From Euonymus europaeus (taxonomy: Eukaryota; Streptophyta; Magnoliopsida; Celastrales; Celastraceae): a DNA stretch of 64,000 nucleotides. Under the pieces are notes generated by a model, which saw only the letters and a program-made list of their open reading frames with translations, did not search any database and had not been told where the DNA came from. Made by a program: the position numbers and the translations under genes. Location of the stretch: positions 14,241,001 to 14,305,000 of the forward strand of contig OY756961.1 of NCBI GenBank assembly GCA_963580455.1. The letters run 5' to 3'. Positions within the stretch are counted from its first letter, which is position 1. Each line of letters begins with the position of its first letter. This document shows positions 37,821 through 52,319 of this stretch, piece by piece.

Positions 37821-40800
37821 AAGTTGCTCAGAATAGACTTTTTATTGTTCTGCTATGTAAAATTTTACGAGTATAAGCTTCCTAGATTATTTCGATGCCA
37901 AAACACCAACTTTCTATGACAAATGGACAAAACCGTTAAAAGCTCCTCCATAGAGAGAGTTGAGCAACTTTGGACTATCAAAGTTGCTCGGGATAGACTT
38001 TTTATTGTTCTTCTATGTCAAAATTTACGAGTATAAGCTTCCTACATTATTTCGATGCCAAAACACCAACTTTCTATGTCAAATAGACAAAACAGTTAAA
38101 AGCTCCTCCATAGAGAGAGTTGAGCAACTTCGGACTATCAAAGTTGCTCGGGATAGACATTTTATTGTTCTTCTATGTCAAATTTTACGAGTATAAGCTT
38201 CCTACATTATTTCGATGCCAAAACACCAACTTTCTATGACAAATGGACAAAACCGTTAAAAGCTCCTCCATAGAGAGAGTTGAGCAACTTCGGACCATCA
38301 AAATTGCTCTATGTACACTTTTTGTTGTTCTTCTATGTGAAATTTTACGAGTATAAGCTTCCTAGATTATTTCGATGCCAAAACACCAACTTTCTATGAC
38401 AAATGGACAAAACCGTTAAAAGCTCCTCCATAGAGAGAGTTGAGCAACTTTGGACTATCAAAGTTGCTCGGGATAGACTTTTTATTGTTCTTCTATGTCA
38501 AAATTTACGAGTATAAGCTTCCTACATTATTTCGATGTCAAAACACTAACTTTCTATGACAAATGGACAAAACCGAAAAAAGCTCCTCCATAGAGAGAGT
38601 TATGCAACTTTTGAACATCAAAGTTGCTCGGTGTACAATTTTTATTGTTCTCATATGTCAAATTTTATGAGTATAAGCTTCCTAGATTATTTCGATGCCA
38701 AAACACCAACTTTCTTTGACAAATGGACAAAATCGTTAAAAGCTCCTCCATAGAGAGAATTGAGCAACTTCGGACTATGAAAGTTGACGGAATAGACTTT
38801 TTATTGTTCTTCTATGTCAAATTTTACGAGTATAAGCTTCCTACTTTATTTCGATGCCAAAACACCAACTTTCTATGACAAATGGACAGAATCGTTAAAA
38901 GCTCCTCCATAGAGAGAGTTGAGCAACTTCGGCCTATCAAAGTTGCTCAGGATAGACTTTTAATTGTTCTTCTATGTAAAATTTTACGAGTATAAGCTTC
39001 CTACATTATTTCGATGCCAAAACACCAACTTTCTATGTCAAATAGACAAAACCGTTAAAAGCTCCTCCATAGAGAGAGTTGAGCAACTTCGGACTATCAA
39101 AGTTGCTCGGGATAGACATTTTATTGTTCTTCTATGTCAAATTTTACGAGTATAAGCTTCCTACATTATTTCGATGCCAAAACACCAACTTTCTATGACA
39201 AATGGACAAAACCGTTAAAAGCTCCTCCATAGAGAGAGTTGAGCAACTTTGGACTATCAAAGTTGCTCGGGATAGACTTTTTATTGTTCTTCTATGTCAA
39301 AATTTACGAGTATAAGCTTCCTAGATTATTTCGATGCCAAAACACCAACTTTCTATGACAAATGGACAAAACCGTTAAAAGCTCCTCCATAGAGAGAGTT
39401 GAGCAATTTTGGACTATCAAAGTTGCTCGGGATAGACTTTTTATTGTTCTTCTATGTCAAAATTTTTGAGTATAAGCTTCCTACATTATTTCGATGCCAA
39501 AACACCAACTTTCTATGACAAATGGACAAAACCGTTAAAAGCTCCTCCATAGAGAGAGTTGAACAACATCGGATCATCAAAATTGCTCTATGTATACTTT
39601 TTGTTGTTCTTCTATGTGAAATTTTACGAGTATAAGCTTCCTAGATTATTTCGATGTCAAAACACCAACTTTCCATGACAAATAGACAAAACCGTTCAAA
39701 GCTTCTCCATAGAGAGTGTTGAGCGACTTCGGACCATCAAAGTTGCTCGATGTACAACTTTTATTGTTCTTATATGTCAAATTTTACGAGTATAAGCTTC
39801 ATAGTTTATTTTGATGCCAAAACACCAACTTTCTATGACAAATAGACAAACCCGCTAAAAGCACCTCCATAGAGAGAGATGAGCAACTTCGGACTATCAA
39901 AGTTGCTCGGGATAGACTTTTTATTGTTCTTCTATGTCAACTTTTACGAGTATTAGCTTCCTACATTATTTGGATGCCAAAACACTAACTTTCTATGACA
40001 AATGGACAAAACCGATAAAAGCTCCTCCATAGAGAGAGTTATGCAACTTCGAACTATCAAAGTTGCTAGGGATAGACTTTTTATTGTTCTTCTATGTCAA
40101 AATTTACGAGTATAAGCTTCCTACATTATTTCGATGCCAAAACACCAACTTTCTATGACAAATGGACAAAACCGTTAAAAGCTCCTCCATAGAGAGAGTT
40201 GAGCAACTTCGGATCATCAAAATTGCTCTATGTATACTTTTTGTTGTTCTTCTATGTGAAATTTTACGAGTATAAGCTTCCTAGATTATTTCGATGTCAA
40301 AACACCAACTTTCTATGACAAATAGACAAAACCGTTCAAAGCTTCTCCATAGAGAGTGTTGAGCGACTTCGGACCATCAAAGTTGCTCGATGTACAATTT
40401 TTATTGTTCTTATATGTCAAAATTTACGAGCATAAGCTTCCTACATTATTTCGATGCCAAAACACCAACTTTCTATGTCAAATAGACAAAACCGTTCAAA
40501 GCTTCTCCATAGAGAGTGTTGAGCGACTTCGGACCATCAAAGTTGCTCGATGTACAATTTTTATTGTTCTTATATGTCAAATTTTACGAGCATAAGCTTC
40601 CTACATTATTTCGATGCCAAAACACCAACTTTCTATGTCAAATAGACAAAACCGTTAAAAGCTCCTCCATTGAGAGAGTTGAGCAACTTCGGACTATCAG
40701 AGTTGCTCGGGATAGACATTTTATTGTTCTTCTATGTCAAATTTTACGAGTATAAGCTTCCTAGATTATTTCGATGTCAAAACACCAACTTTCTATGACA

Positions 40801-42400
40801 AATAGACAAAACCGTTAAAAGCTCCTCCATAGAGAGAGTTGAGCAACTTCGGACTATCAAAGTTGCTCGGGATAGACTTTTTATTGTTCTTCTATGTCAA
40901 AATTTACGAGTATAAGCTTCCTACATTATTTCGATGCCAAAACACCACCTTTCTACGACAAATGGACAAAACCGTTAAAAGCTCCTCCATAGAGAGAGTT
41001 GAACAACTTCGGATCATCAAAATTGCTCTATGTACACTTTTTGTTGTTCTTCTATGTGGAATTTTACGAGTATAAGCTTCCTAGATTATTTCGATGTCAA
41101 AACACCAACTTTCTATGACAAATAGACAAAACCGTTAAAAGCTCCTCCATAGAGAGAGTTGAGCAACTTCGGACCATCAAAATTGCTCTAATACACTTTT
41201 TATTGTTCTTAGATGTCAAATTTTACGAGTATAAGCTTCATAGTTTATTTCGATGCCAAAACACCAACTTTCTATGACAAATAGACAAACCCGCTAAAAG
41301 CACCTCCATAGAGAGAGATAAGCAACTTCGGACTATCAAAGTTGCTCGGGATAAGACTTTTTATTGTTCTTCTATGTCAACTTTTACGTGTATAAGCTTC
41401 CTACATTATTTCGATGCCAAAACACCAACTTTCTATGACAAATGGACAAAACCGTTAAAAGCTCCTCCATAGAGAGAGTTGAGCAACTTCGGACCATCAA
41501 AATTGCTCTATGTACACTTTTTGTTGTTCTTCTATGTGAAATTTTACGAGTCTAAGCTTCCTAGATTATTTCGATGCCAAAACACCAACTTTCTATGACA
41601 AATGAACAAAACCGTTAAAAGCTCCTCCATAGAGAGAGTTGAGCAACTTTGGACTATCAAAGTTGCTCGGGATATACTTTTTATTGTTCTTCTATGTCAA
41701 AATTTACGAGTATAAGCTTCCTACATTATTTCGATGCCAAAACACCAACTTTCTATGTCAAATAGACAAAACCGTTAAAAGCTCCTCCATAGAGAGAGTT
41801 GAGCAACTTCGGACTATCAAAGTTGCTCGGGATAGACATTTTATTGTTCTTCTATGTCAAATTTTACGAGTATAAGCTTCCTACATTATTTCGATGCCAA
41901 AACACCAACTTTCTATGACAAATGGACAAAACCGTTAAAAGCTCCTCCATAGAGAGAGTTGAGCAACTTCGGACCATCAAAATTGCTCTATGTACACTTT
42001 TTGTTGTTCTTCTATGTGAAATTTTACGAGTATAAGCTTCCTACATTATTTCGATGCCAAAACACCAACTTTCTATGACAAATTGACCAAACCGTTAAAA
42101 GCTCCTCCATATAGAGTGTTGAGCGACTTCGGACCATCAAAGTTGCTCGGTGTACAATTTTTATTGTTCTTCTATGTCAAATTTTACGAGTATAAGCTTC
42201 CTACATTATTTCGATGCCAAAACACCAACTTTCTATGACAAATGGACAAAACCGTTAAAAGCTCCTCCATAGAGAGAGTTGAGCAACTTCGGATCATCAA
42301 AATTGCTCTATGTATACTTTTTGTTGTTCTTCTATGTGAAATTTTACGAGTATAAGCTTCCTAGATTATTTCGATGTCAAAACACCAACTTTCTATGACA
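37820..42400. repeat. Satellite segment repeated again at 48.2-55.2 kb
   Basis: Private marks recur downstream: a TTCTGCTATG form (near 37849 and 48247), AACAGTTAAAAG (A at 38094 and 48491, offset 10397), GAACAACATCGG (near 39563 and 49907), and the ATTGACCAAACC plus CCATATAGAG monomer (near 42083, 54926 and 61003). It includes one 161-bp monomer with an extra A near 41354 (GGGATAAGAC). Confidence 0.75.
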
Positions 42401-45400
42401 AATAGACAAAACCGTTCAAAGCTTCTCCATAGAGAGTGTTGAGCGACTTCGGACCATCAAAGTTGCTCGATGTACAACTTTTATTGTTCTTATATGTCAA
42501 ATTTTACGAGTATAAGCTTCATAGTTTATTTCGATGCCAAAACACCAACTTTCTATGACAAATAGACAAACCCGCTAAAAGCACCTCCATAGAGAGAGAT
42601 GAGCAACTTCGGACTATCAAAGTTGCTCGGGATAGACTTTTTATTGTTCTTCTATGTCAACTTTTACGAGTATTAGCTTCCTACATTATTTGGATGCCAA
42701 AACACTAACTTTCTATGACAAATGGACAAAACCGATAAAAGCTCCTCCATAGAGAGAGTTATGCAACTTCGAACCATCAGCATTGTTCTATGTACACTTT
42801 TTGTTGTTCTTCTATGTGAAATTTTACGAGTATAAGCTTCCTAGATTATTTCGATGCCAAAACACCAACTTTCTATGACAAATGGACAAAACCGTTAAAA
42901 GCTCCTCCATAGAGAGAGTTGAGCAACTTTGGACTATCAAAGTTGCTCGGGATAGACTTTTTATTGTTCTTCTATGTCAAAATTTACGAGTATAAGCTTC
43001 CTACATTATTTCGATGCCAAAACACCAACTTTCTATGTCAAATAGACAAAACCGTTAAAAGCTCCTCCATAGAGAGAGTTGAGCAACTTCGGACTATCAA
43101 AGTTGCTCGGGATAGACATTTTATTGTTCTTCTATGTCAAATTTTACGAGTATAAGCTTCCTACATTATTTCGATGCCAAAACACCAACTTTCTATGACA
43201 AATGGACAAAACCGTTAAAAGCTCCTCCATAGAGAGAGTTGAGCAACTTTGGACCATCAAAATTGCTCTATGTACACTTTTTGTTGTTCTTCTATGTGAA
43301 ATTTTACGAGTATAAGCTTCCTAGATTATTTCGATGCCAAAACACCAACTTTCTATGACAAATGGACAAAACCGTTAAAAGCTCCTCCATAGAGAGAGTT
43401 GAGCAACTTTGGACTATCAAAGTTGCTCGGGATAGACTTTTTATTTTTCTTCTATGTCAAATTTTACGAGTATAAGCTTCCTACATTATTTCGATGCCAA
43501 AACACCAACTTTCTATGACAAATGGACAAAACCGTTAAAAGCTCCTCCATAGAGAGAGTTGAGCAACTTCGGATCATCAAAATTGCTCTATGTATACTTT
43601 TTGTTGTTCTTCTATGTGAAATTTTACGAGTATAAGCTTCCTAGATTATTTCGATGTCAAAACACCAACTTTCTATGACAAATAGACAAAACCGTTCAAA
43701 GCTTCTCCATAGAGAGTGTTGAGCGACTTCGGACCATCAAAGTTGCTCGATGTACAACTTTTATTGTTCTTATATGTCAAATTTTACGAGTATAAGCTTC
43801 ATAGTTTATTTCGATGCCAAAACACCAACTTTCTATGACAAATAGACAAACCCGCTAAAAGCACCTCCATAGAGAGAGATGAGCAACTTCGGACTATCAA
43901 AGTTGCTCGGGATAGACTTTTTATTGTTCTTCTATGTCAACTTTTACGAGTATTAGCTTCCTACATTATTTGGATGCCAAAACACTAACTTTCTATGACA
44001 AATGGACAAAACCGATAAAAGCTCCTCCATAGAGAGAGTTATGCAACTTCGAACCATCAACATTGCTCTATGTACACTTTTTGTTGTTCTTCTATGTGAA
44101 ATTTTACGAGTATAAGCTTCCTAGATTATTTCGATGCCAAAACACCAACTTTCTATGACAAATGGACAAAACCGTTAAAAGCTCCTCCATAGAGAGAGTT
44201 GAGCAACTTCGGACTATCAAAGTTGCTCGGGATAGACTTTTTATTGTTCTTCTATGTCAAAATTTACGAGTATAAGCTTCCTACATTATTTCGATGCCAA
44301 AACACCAACTTTCTATGTCAAATAGACAAAACCGTTAAAAGCTCCTCCATAGAGAGAGTTATGCAACTTCGAACCATCAGCATTGCTCTATGTACACTTT
44401 TTGTTGTTCTTCTATGTGAAATTTTACGAGTATAAGCTTCCTAGATTATTTCGATGCCAAAACACCAACTTTCTATGACAAATGGACAAAACCGTTAAAA
44501 GCTCCTCCATAGAGAGAGTTGAGCAACTTTGGACTATCAAAGTTGCTCGGGATAGACTTTTTATTGTTCTTCTATGTCAAAATTTACGAGTATAAGCTTC
44601 CTACATTATTTCGATGCCAAAACACCAACTTTCTATGTCAAATAGACAAAACCGTTAAAAGCTCCTCCATAGAGAGAGTTGAGCAACTTCGGACTATCAA
44701 AGTTGCTCGGGATAGACATTTTATTGTTCTTCTATGTCAAATTTTACGAGTATAAGCTTCCTACATTATTTCGATGCCAAAACACCAACTTTCTATGACA
44801 AATGGACAAAACCGTTAAAAGCTCCTCCATAGAGAGAGTTGAGCAACTTTGGACCATCAAAATTGCTCTATGTACACTTTTTGTTGTTCTTCTATGTGAA
44901 ATTTTACGAGTATAAGCTTCCCAGATTATTTCGATGCCAAAACACCAACTTTCTATGACAAATGGACAAAACCGTTAAAAGCTCCTCCATAGAGAGAGTT
45001 GAGCAACTTTGGACTATCAAAGTTGCTCGGGATAGACTTTTTATTTTTCTTCTATGTCAAATTTTACGAGTATAAGCTTCCTACATTATTTCGATGCCAA
45101 AACACCAACTTTCTATGACAAATGGACAAAACCGTTAAAAGCTCCTCCATAGAGAGAGTTGAGCAACTTCGGATCATCAAAATTGCTCTATGTATACTTT
45201 TTGTTGTTCTTCTATGTGAAATTTTACGAGTATAAGCTTCCTAGATTATTTCGATGTCAAAACACCAACTTTCTATGACAAATAGACAAAACCGTTCAAA
45301 GCTTCTCCATAGAGAGTGTTGAGCGACTTCGGACCATCAAAGTTGCTCGATGTACAACTTTTATTGTTCTTATATGTCAAATTTTACGAGTATAAGCTTC

Positions 45401-46394
45401 ATAGTTTATTTCGATGCCAAAACACCAACTTTCTATGACAAATAGACAAACCCGCTAAAAGCACCTCCATAGAGAGAGATGAGCAACTTCGGACTATCAA
45501 AGTTGCTCGGGATAGACTTTTTATTGTTCTTCTATGTCAACTTTTACGAGTATTAGCTTCCTACATTATTTGGATGCCAAAACACTAACTTTCTATGACA
45601 AATGGACAAAACCGATAAAAGCTCCTCCATAGAGAGAGTTATGCAACTTCGAACCATCAACATTGCTCTATGTACACTTTTTGTTGTTCTTCTATGTGAA
45701 ATTTTACGAGTATAAGCTTCCTAGATTATTTCGATGCCAAAACACCAACTTTCTATGACAAATGGACAAAACCGTTAAAAGCTCCTCCATAGAGAGAGTT
45801 GAGCAACTTTGGACTATCAAAGTTGCTCGGGATAGACTTTTTATTGTTCTTCTTTGTCAAAATTTACGAGTATAAGCTTCCTACATTATTTCGATGCCAA
45901 AACACCAACTTTCTATGTCAAATAGACAAAACCGTTAAAAGCTCCTCCATAGAGAGAGTTGAGCAACTTCGGACTATCAAAGTTGCTCGGGATAGACATT
46001 TTATTGTTCTTCTATGTCAAATTTTACGAGTATAAGCTTCCTACATTATTTCGATGCCAAAACACCAACTTTCTATGACAAATGGACAAAACCGTTAAAA
46101 GCTCCTCCATAGAGAGAGTTGAGCAACTTTGGACCATCAAAATTGCTCTATGTACACTTTTTGTTGTTCTTCTATGTGAAATTTTACGAGTATAAGCTTC
46201 CTAGATTATTTCGATGCCAAAACACCAACTTTCTATGACAAATGGACAAAACCGTTAAAAGCTCCTCCATAGAGAGAGTTGAGCAACTTTGGACTATCAA
46301 AGTTGCTCGGGATAGACTTTTTATTTTTCTTCTATGTCAAAATTTACGAGTATAAGCTTCCTACATTATTTCGATGTCAAAACACTAACTTTTT
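42400..46394. repeat. 1280/1600-bp higher-order block
   Basis: The TTTGGATGCC monomer recurs near 42690, 43970 and 45570, spacings 1280 and 1600 bp. The 320-bp excess is a two-monomer insertion around 44200-44520, with a chimeric monomer near 44360 that joins the plain type to the TTATGCAACTTCGAACC type. An ATCAGCATTG mark occurs near 42778 and 44378. Confidence 0.7.
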
Positions 46395-48509
46395 ATGACA
46401 AATGGACAAAACCGAAAAAAGCTCCTCCATAGAGAGAGTTATGCAACTTTTGAACATCAAAGTTGCTCGGTGTACAATTTTTATTGTTCTCATATGTCAA
46501 ATTTTATGAGTATAAGCTTCCTAGATTATTTCGATGCCAAAACACCAACTTTCTTTGACAAATGCACAAAATCGTTAAAAGCTCCTCCATAGAGAGAATT
46601 GAGCAACTTCGGACTATGAAAGTTGACGGGATAGACTTTTTATTGTTCTTCTATGTCAAATTTTACGAGTATAAGCTTCCTACTTTATTTCGATGCCAAA
46701 ACACCAACTTTCTATGACAAATGGACAGAATCGTTAAAAGCTCCTCCATAGAGAGAGTTGAGCAACTTCGGACTATCAAAGTTGCTCAGGATAGACTTTT
46801 TATTGTTCTTCTATGTAAAATTTTACGAGTATAAGCTTCCTACATTATTTCGATGCCAAAATACCAACTTTCTATGTCAAATAGACAAAACCGTTAAAAG
46901 ATCCTCCATAGAGAGAGTTGAGCAACTTCGGACTATCAAAGTTGCTCGGGAAAGACATTTTATTGTTCTTCTATGTCAAATTTTACGAGTATAAGCTTCC
47001 TACATTATTTCGATGCCAAAACACCAACTTTCTATGACAAATGGACAAAACCGTTAAAAGCTCCTCCATAGAGAGAGTTGAGCAACTTCGGACCATCAAA
47101 ATTGCTCTATGTACACTTTTTGTTGTTCTTCTATGTGAAATTTTACGAGTATAAGCTTCCTAGATTATTTCGATGCCAAAACACCAACTTTCTATGACAA
47201 ATGGACAAAACCGTTAAAAGCTCCTCCATAGAGAGAGTTGAGCAATTTTGGACTATCAAAGTTGCTCGGGATAGACTTTTTATTGTTCTTCTATGTCAAA
47301 ATTTTTGAGTATAAGCTTCCTACATTATTTCGATGCCAAAACACCAACTTTCTATGACAAATGGACAGAATCGTTAAAAGCTCCTCCATAGAGAGAGTTG
47401 AGCAACTTCGGACTATCAAAGTTGCTCAGGATAGACTTTTTATTGTTCTTCTATGTAAATTTTTACGAGTATAAGCTTCCTAGATTATTTCGATGCCAAA
47501 ACACCAACTTTCTATGACAAATGGACAAAACCGTTAAAAGCTCCTCCATAGAGAGAGTTGAGCAAATTTGGACTATCAAAGTTGCTCGGGATAGACTTTT
47601 TATTGTTCTTCTATGTAAAATTTTACGAGTATAAGCTTCCTACATTATTTCGATGCCAAAACACCAACTTTCTATGTCAAATAGACAAAACCGTTAAAAG
47701 CTCCTCCATAGAGAGAGTTGAGCAACTTCGGACTATCAAAGTTGCTCGGGATAGACATTTTATTGTTCTTCTATGTCAAATTTTACGAGTATAAGCTTCC
47801 TACATTATTTCGATGCCAAAACACCAACTTTCTATGACAAATGGACAAAACCATTAAAAGCTCTTCCATAGAGAGAGTTGAGCAACTTCGGACCATCAAA
47901 ATTGCTCTATGTACACTTTTTGTTGTTCTTCTATGTGAAATTTTACGAGTATAAGCTTCCTAGATTATTTCGATGCCAAAACACCAACTTTCTTTGACAA
48001 ATGGACAAAATCGTTAAAAGCTCCTCCATAGAGAGAATTGAGCAACTTCGGACTATGAAAGTTGACGGGATAGACTTTTTATTGTTCTTCTATGTCAAAT
48101 TTTACGAGTATAAGCTTCCTACTTTATTTCGATGCCAAAACACCAACTTTCTATGACAAATGGACAGAATCGTTAAAAGCTCCTCCATAGAGAGAGTTGA
48201 GCAACTTCGGACTATCAAAGTTGCTCAGAATAGACTTTTTATTGTTCTGCTATGTAAAATTTTACGAGTATAAGCTTCCTAGATTATTTCGATGCCAAAA
48301 CACCAACTTTCTATGACAAATGGACAAAACCGTTAAAAGCTCCTCCATAGAGAGAGTTGAGCAACTTTGGACTATCAAAGTTGCTCGGGATAGACTTTTT
48401 ATTGTTCTTCTATGTCAAAATTTACGAGTATAAGCTTCCTACATTATTTCGATGCCAAAACACCAACTTTCTATGTCAAATAGACAAAACAGTTAAAAGC
48501 TCCTCCATA
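46395..48509. repeat. Detached partial copy of the 3198-bp HOR unit
   Basis: The order of monomers matches unit 7 (offset 10237 at the left, 10397 after one extra monomer), but it lies about 8.5 kb away from the main HOR array. A private GCACAAAATCG form is near 46564. Confidence 0.7.
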
Positions 48510-49711
48510 GAGAGAGTTGAGCAACTTCGGACTATCAAAGTTGCTCGGGATAGACATTTTATTGTTCTTCTATGTCAAATTTTACGAGTATAAGCTTCCT
48601 ACATTATTTCGATGCCAAAACACCAACTTTCTATGACAAATGGACAAAACCGTTAAAAGCTCCTCCATAGAGAGAGTTGAGCAACTTCGGACCATCAAAA
48701 TTGCTCTATGTACACTTTTTGTTGTTCTTCTATGTGAAATTTTACGAGTATAAGCTTCCTAGATTATTTCGATGCCAAAACACCAACTTTCTATGACAAA
48801 TGGACAAAACCGTTAAAAGCTCCTCCATAGAGAGAGTTGAGCAACTTTGGACTATCAGAGTTGCTCGGGATAGACTTTTTATTGTTCTTCTATGTCAAAA
48901 TTTACGAGTATAAGCTTCCTACATTATTTCGATGTCAAAACACTAACTTTCTATGACAAATGGACAAAACCGAAAAAAGCTCCTCCATAGAGAGAGTTAT
49001 GCAACTTTTGAACATCAAAGTTGCTCGGTGTACAATTTTTATTGTTCTCATATGTCAAATTTTATGAGTATAAGCTTCCTAGATTATTTCGATGCCAAAA
49101 CACCAACTTTCTTTGACAAATGGACAAAATCGTTAAAAGCTCCTCCATAGAGAGAATTGAGCAACTTCGGACTATGAAAGTTGACGGAATAGACTTTTTA
49201 TTGTTCTTCTATGTCAAATTTTACGAGTATAAGCTTCCTACTTTATTTCGATGCCAAAACACCAACTTTCTATGACAAATGGACAGAATCGTTAAAAGCT
49301 CCACCATAGAGAGAGTTGAGCAACTTCGGACTATCAAAGTTGCTCAGGATAGACTTTTAATTGTTCTTCTATGTAAAATTTTACGAGTATAAGCTTCCTA
49401 CATTATTTCGATGCCAAAACACCAACTTTCTATGTCAAATACACAAAACCGTTAAAAGCTCCTCCATAGAGAGAGTTGAGCAACTTCGGACTATCAAAGT
49501 TGCTCGGGATAGACATTTTATTGTTCTTCTATGTCAAATTTTACGAGTATAAGCTTCCTACATTATTTCGATGCTAAAACACCAACTTTCTATGACAAAT
49601 GGACAAAACCGTTAAAAAGCTCCTCCATAGAGAGAGTTGAGCAACTTCGGACCATCAAAATTGCTCTATGTACACTTTTTGTTGTTCTTCTATGTGAAAT
49701 TTTACGAGTAT

Positions 49712-49815
49712 AAGCTTCCTAGATTATTTCGATGCCAAAACACCAACTTTCTATGACAAATGGACAAAACCGTTAAAAGCTCCTCCATAGAGAGAGTTGA
49801 GCAATTTTGGACTAT
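49712..49815. repeat. Truncated 104-bp monomer (56-bp internal deletion)
   Basis: GGACTAT runs straight into AAGCTTCC, removing 56 bases that are present in the matching monomer near 39418-39473. A TAT triplet stands at both ends of the lost stretch, as expected for a short-homology deletion. Confidence 0.85.
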
Positions 49816-52215
49816 AAGCTTCCTACATTATTTCGATGCCAAAACACCAACTTTCTATGATAAATGGACGAAACCGTTAAAAGCTCCTCCATAGAGAGAG
49901 TTGAACAACATCGGATCATCAAAATTGCTCTATGTATACTTTTTGTTGTTCTTCTATGTGAAATTTTACGAGTATAAGCTTCCTAGATTATTTCGATGTC
50001 AAAACACCAACTTTCCATGACAAATAGACAAAACCGTTCAAAGCTTCTCCATAGAGAGTGTTGAGCGACTTCGGACCATCAAAGTTGCTCGATGTACAAC
50101 TTTTATTGTTCTTATATGTCAAATTTTACGAGTATAAGCTTCATAGTTTATTTCGATGCCAAAACACCAACTTTCTATGACAAATAGACAAACCCGCTAA
50201 AAGCACCTCCATAGAGAGAGATGAGCAACTTCGGACTATCAAAGTTGCTCGGGATAGACTTTTTATTGTTCTTCTATGTCAACTTTTACGAGTATTAGCT
50301 TCCTACATTATTTGGATGCCAAAACACCAACTTTCTATGACAAATGGACAAAACCGATAAAAGCTCCTCCATAGAGAGAGTTATGCAACTTCGAACTATC
50401 AAAGTTGCTAGGGATAGACTTTTTATTGTTCTTCTATGTCAAAATTTACGAGTATAAGCTTCCTACATTATTTCGATGCCAAAACACCAACTTTCTATGA
50501 CAAATGGACAAAACCGTTAAAAGCTCCTCCATAGAGAGAGTTGAGCAACTTCGGATCATCAAAATTGCTCTATGTATACTTTTTGTTGTTCTTCTATGTG
50601 AAATTTTACGAGTATAAGCTTCCTAGATTATTTCGATGTCAAAACACCAACTTTCTATGACAAATAGACAAAACCGTTCGAAGCTTCTCCATAGAGAGTG
50701 TTGAGCGACTTCGGACCATCAAAGTTGCTCGATGTACAATTTTTATTGTTCTTATATGTCAAAATTTACGAGCATAAGCTTCCTACATTATTTCGATGCC
50801 AAAACACCAACTTTCTATGTCAAATAGACAAAACCGTTCAAAGCTTCTCCATAGAGAGTGTTGAGCGACTTCGGACCATCAAAGTTGCTCGATGTACAAT
50901 TTTTATTGTTCTTATATGTCAAATTTTACGAGCATAAGCTTCCTACATTATTTCGATGCCAAAACACCAACTTTCTATGTCAAATAGACAAAACCGTTAA
51001 AAGCTCCTCCATTGAGAGAGTTGAGCAACTTCGGACTATCAAAGTTGCTCGGGATAGACATTTTATTGTTCTTCTATGTCAAATTTTACGAGTATAAGCT
51101 TCCTACATTATTTCGATGCCAAAACACCAACTTTCTATGACAAATGGACAAAACCGTTAAAAGCTCCTCCATAGAGAGAGTTGAGCAACTTCGGACCATC
51201 AAAATTGCTCTATGTACACTTTTTGTTGTTCTTCTATGTGAAATTTTACGAGTATAAGCTTCCTAGATTATTTCGATGCCAAAACACCAACTTTCTATGA
51301 CAAATGGACAAAACCGTTAAAAGCTCCTCCATAGAGAGAGTTGAGCAACTTTGGACTATCAGAGTTGCTCGGGATAGACTTTTTATTGTTCTTCTATGTC
51401 AAAATTTACGAGTATAAGCTTCCTACATTATTTCGATGTCAAAACACTAACTTTCTATGACAAATGGACAAAACCGAAAAAAGCTCCTCCATAGAGAGAG
51501 TTATGCAACTTTTGAACATCAAAGTTGCTCGGTGTACAATTTTTATTGTTCTCATATGTCAAATTTTATGAGTATAAGCTTCCTAGATTATTTCGATGCC
51601 AAAACACCAACTTTCTTTGACAAATGGACAAAATCGTTAAAAGCTCCTCCATAGAGAGAATTGAGCAACTTCGGACTATGAAAGTTGACGGAATAGACTT
51701 TTTATTGTTCTTCTATGTCAAATTTTACGAGTATAAGCTTCCTACTTTATTTCGATGCCAAAACACCAACTTTCTATGACAAATGGACAGAATCGTTAAA
51801 AGCTCCACCATAGAGAGAGTTGAGCAACTTCGGACTATCAAAGTTGCTCAGGATAGACTTTTAATTGTTCTTCTATGTAAAATTTTACGAGTATAAGCTT
51901 CCTACATTATTTCGATGCCAAAACACCAACTTTCTATGTCAAATAGACAAAACCGTTAAAAGCTCCTCCATAGAGAGAGTTGAGCAACTTCGGACTATCA
52001 AAGTTGCTCGGGATAGACATTTTATTGTTCTTCTATGTCAAATTTTACGAGTATAAGCTTCCTACATTATTTCGATGCTAAAACACCAACTTTCTATGAC
52101 AAATGGACAAAACCGTTAAAAAGCTCCTCCATAGAGAGAGTTGAGCAACTTCGGACCATCAAAATTGCTCTATGTACACTTTTTGTTGTTCTTCTATGTG
52201 AAATTTTACGAGTAT

Positions 52216-52319
52216 AAGCTTCCTAGATTATTTCGATGCCAAAACACCAACTTTCTATGACAAATGGACAAAACCGTTAAAAGCTCCTCCATAGAGAGAG
52301 TTGAGCAATTTTGGACTAT
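52216..52319. repeat. Second copy of the 104-bp truncated monomer
   Basis: Identical in form to the one at 49712-49815 and exactly 2504 bp away, so it was copied with the surrounding block. Confidence 0.85.
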
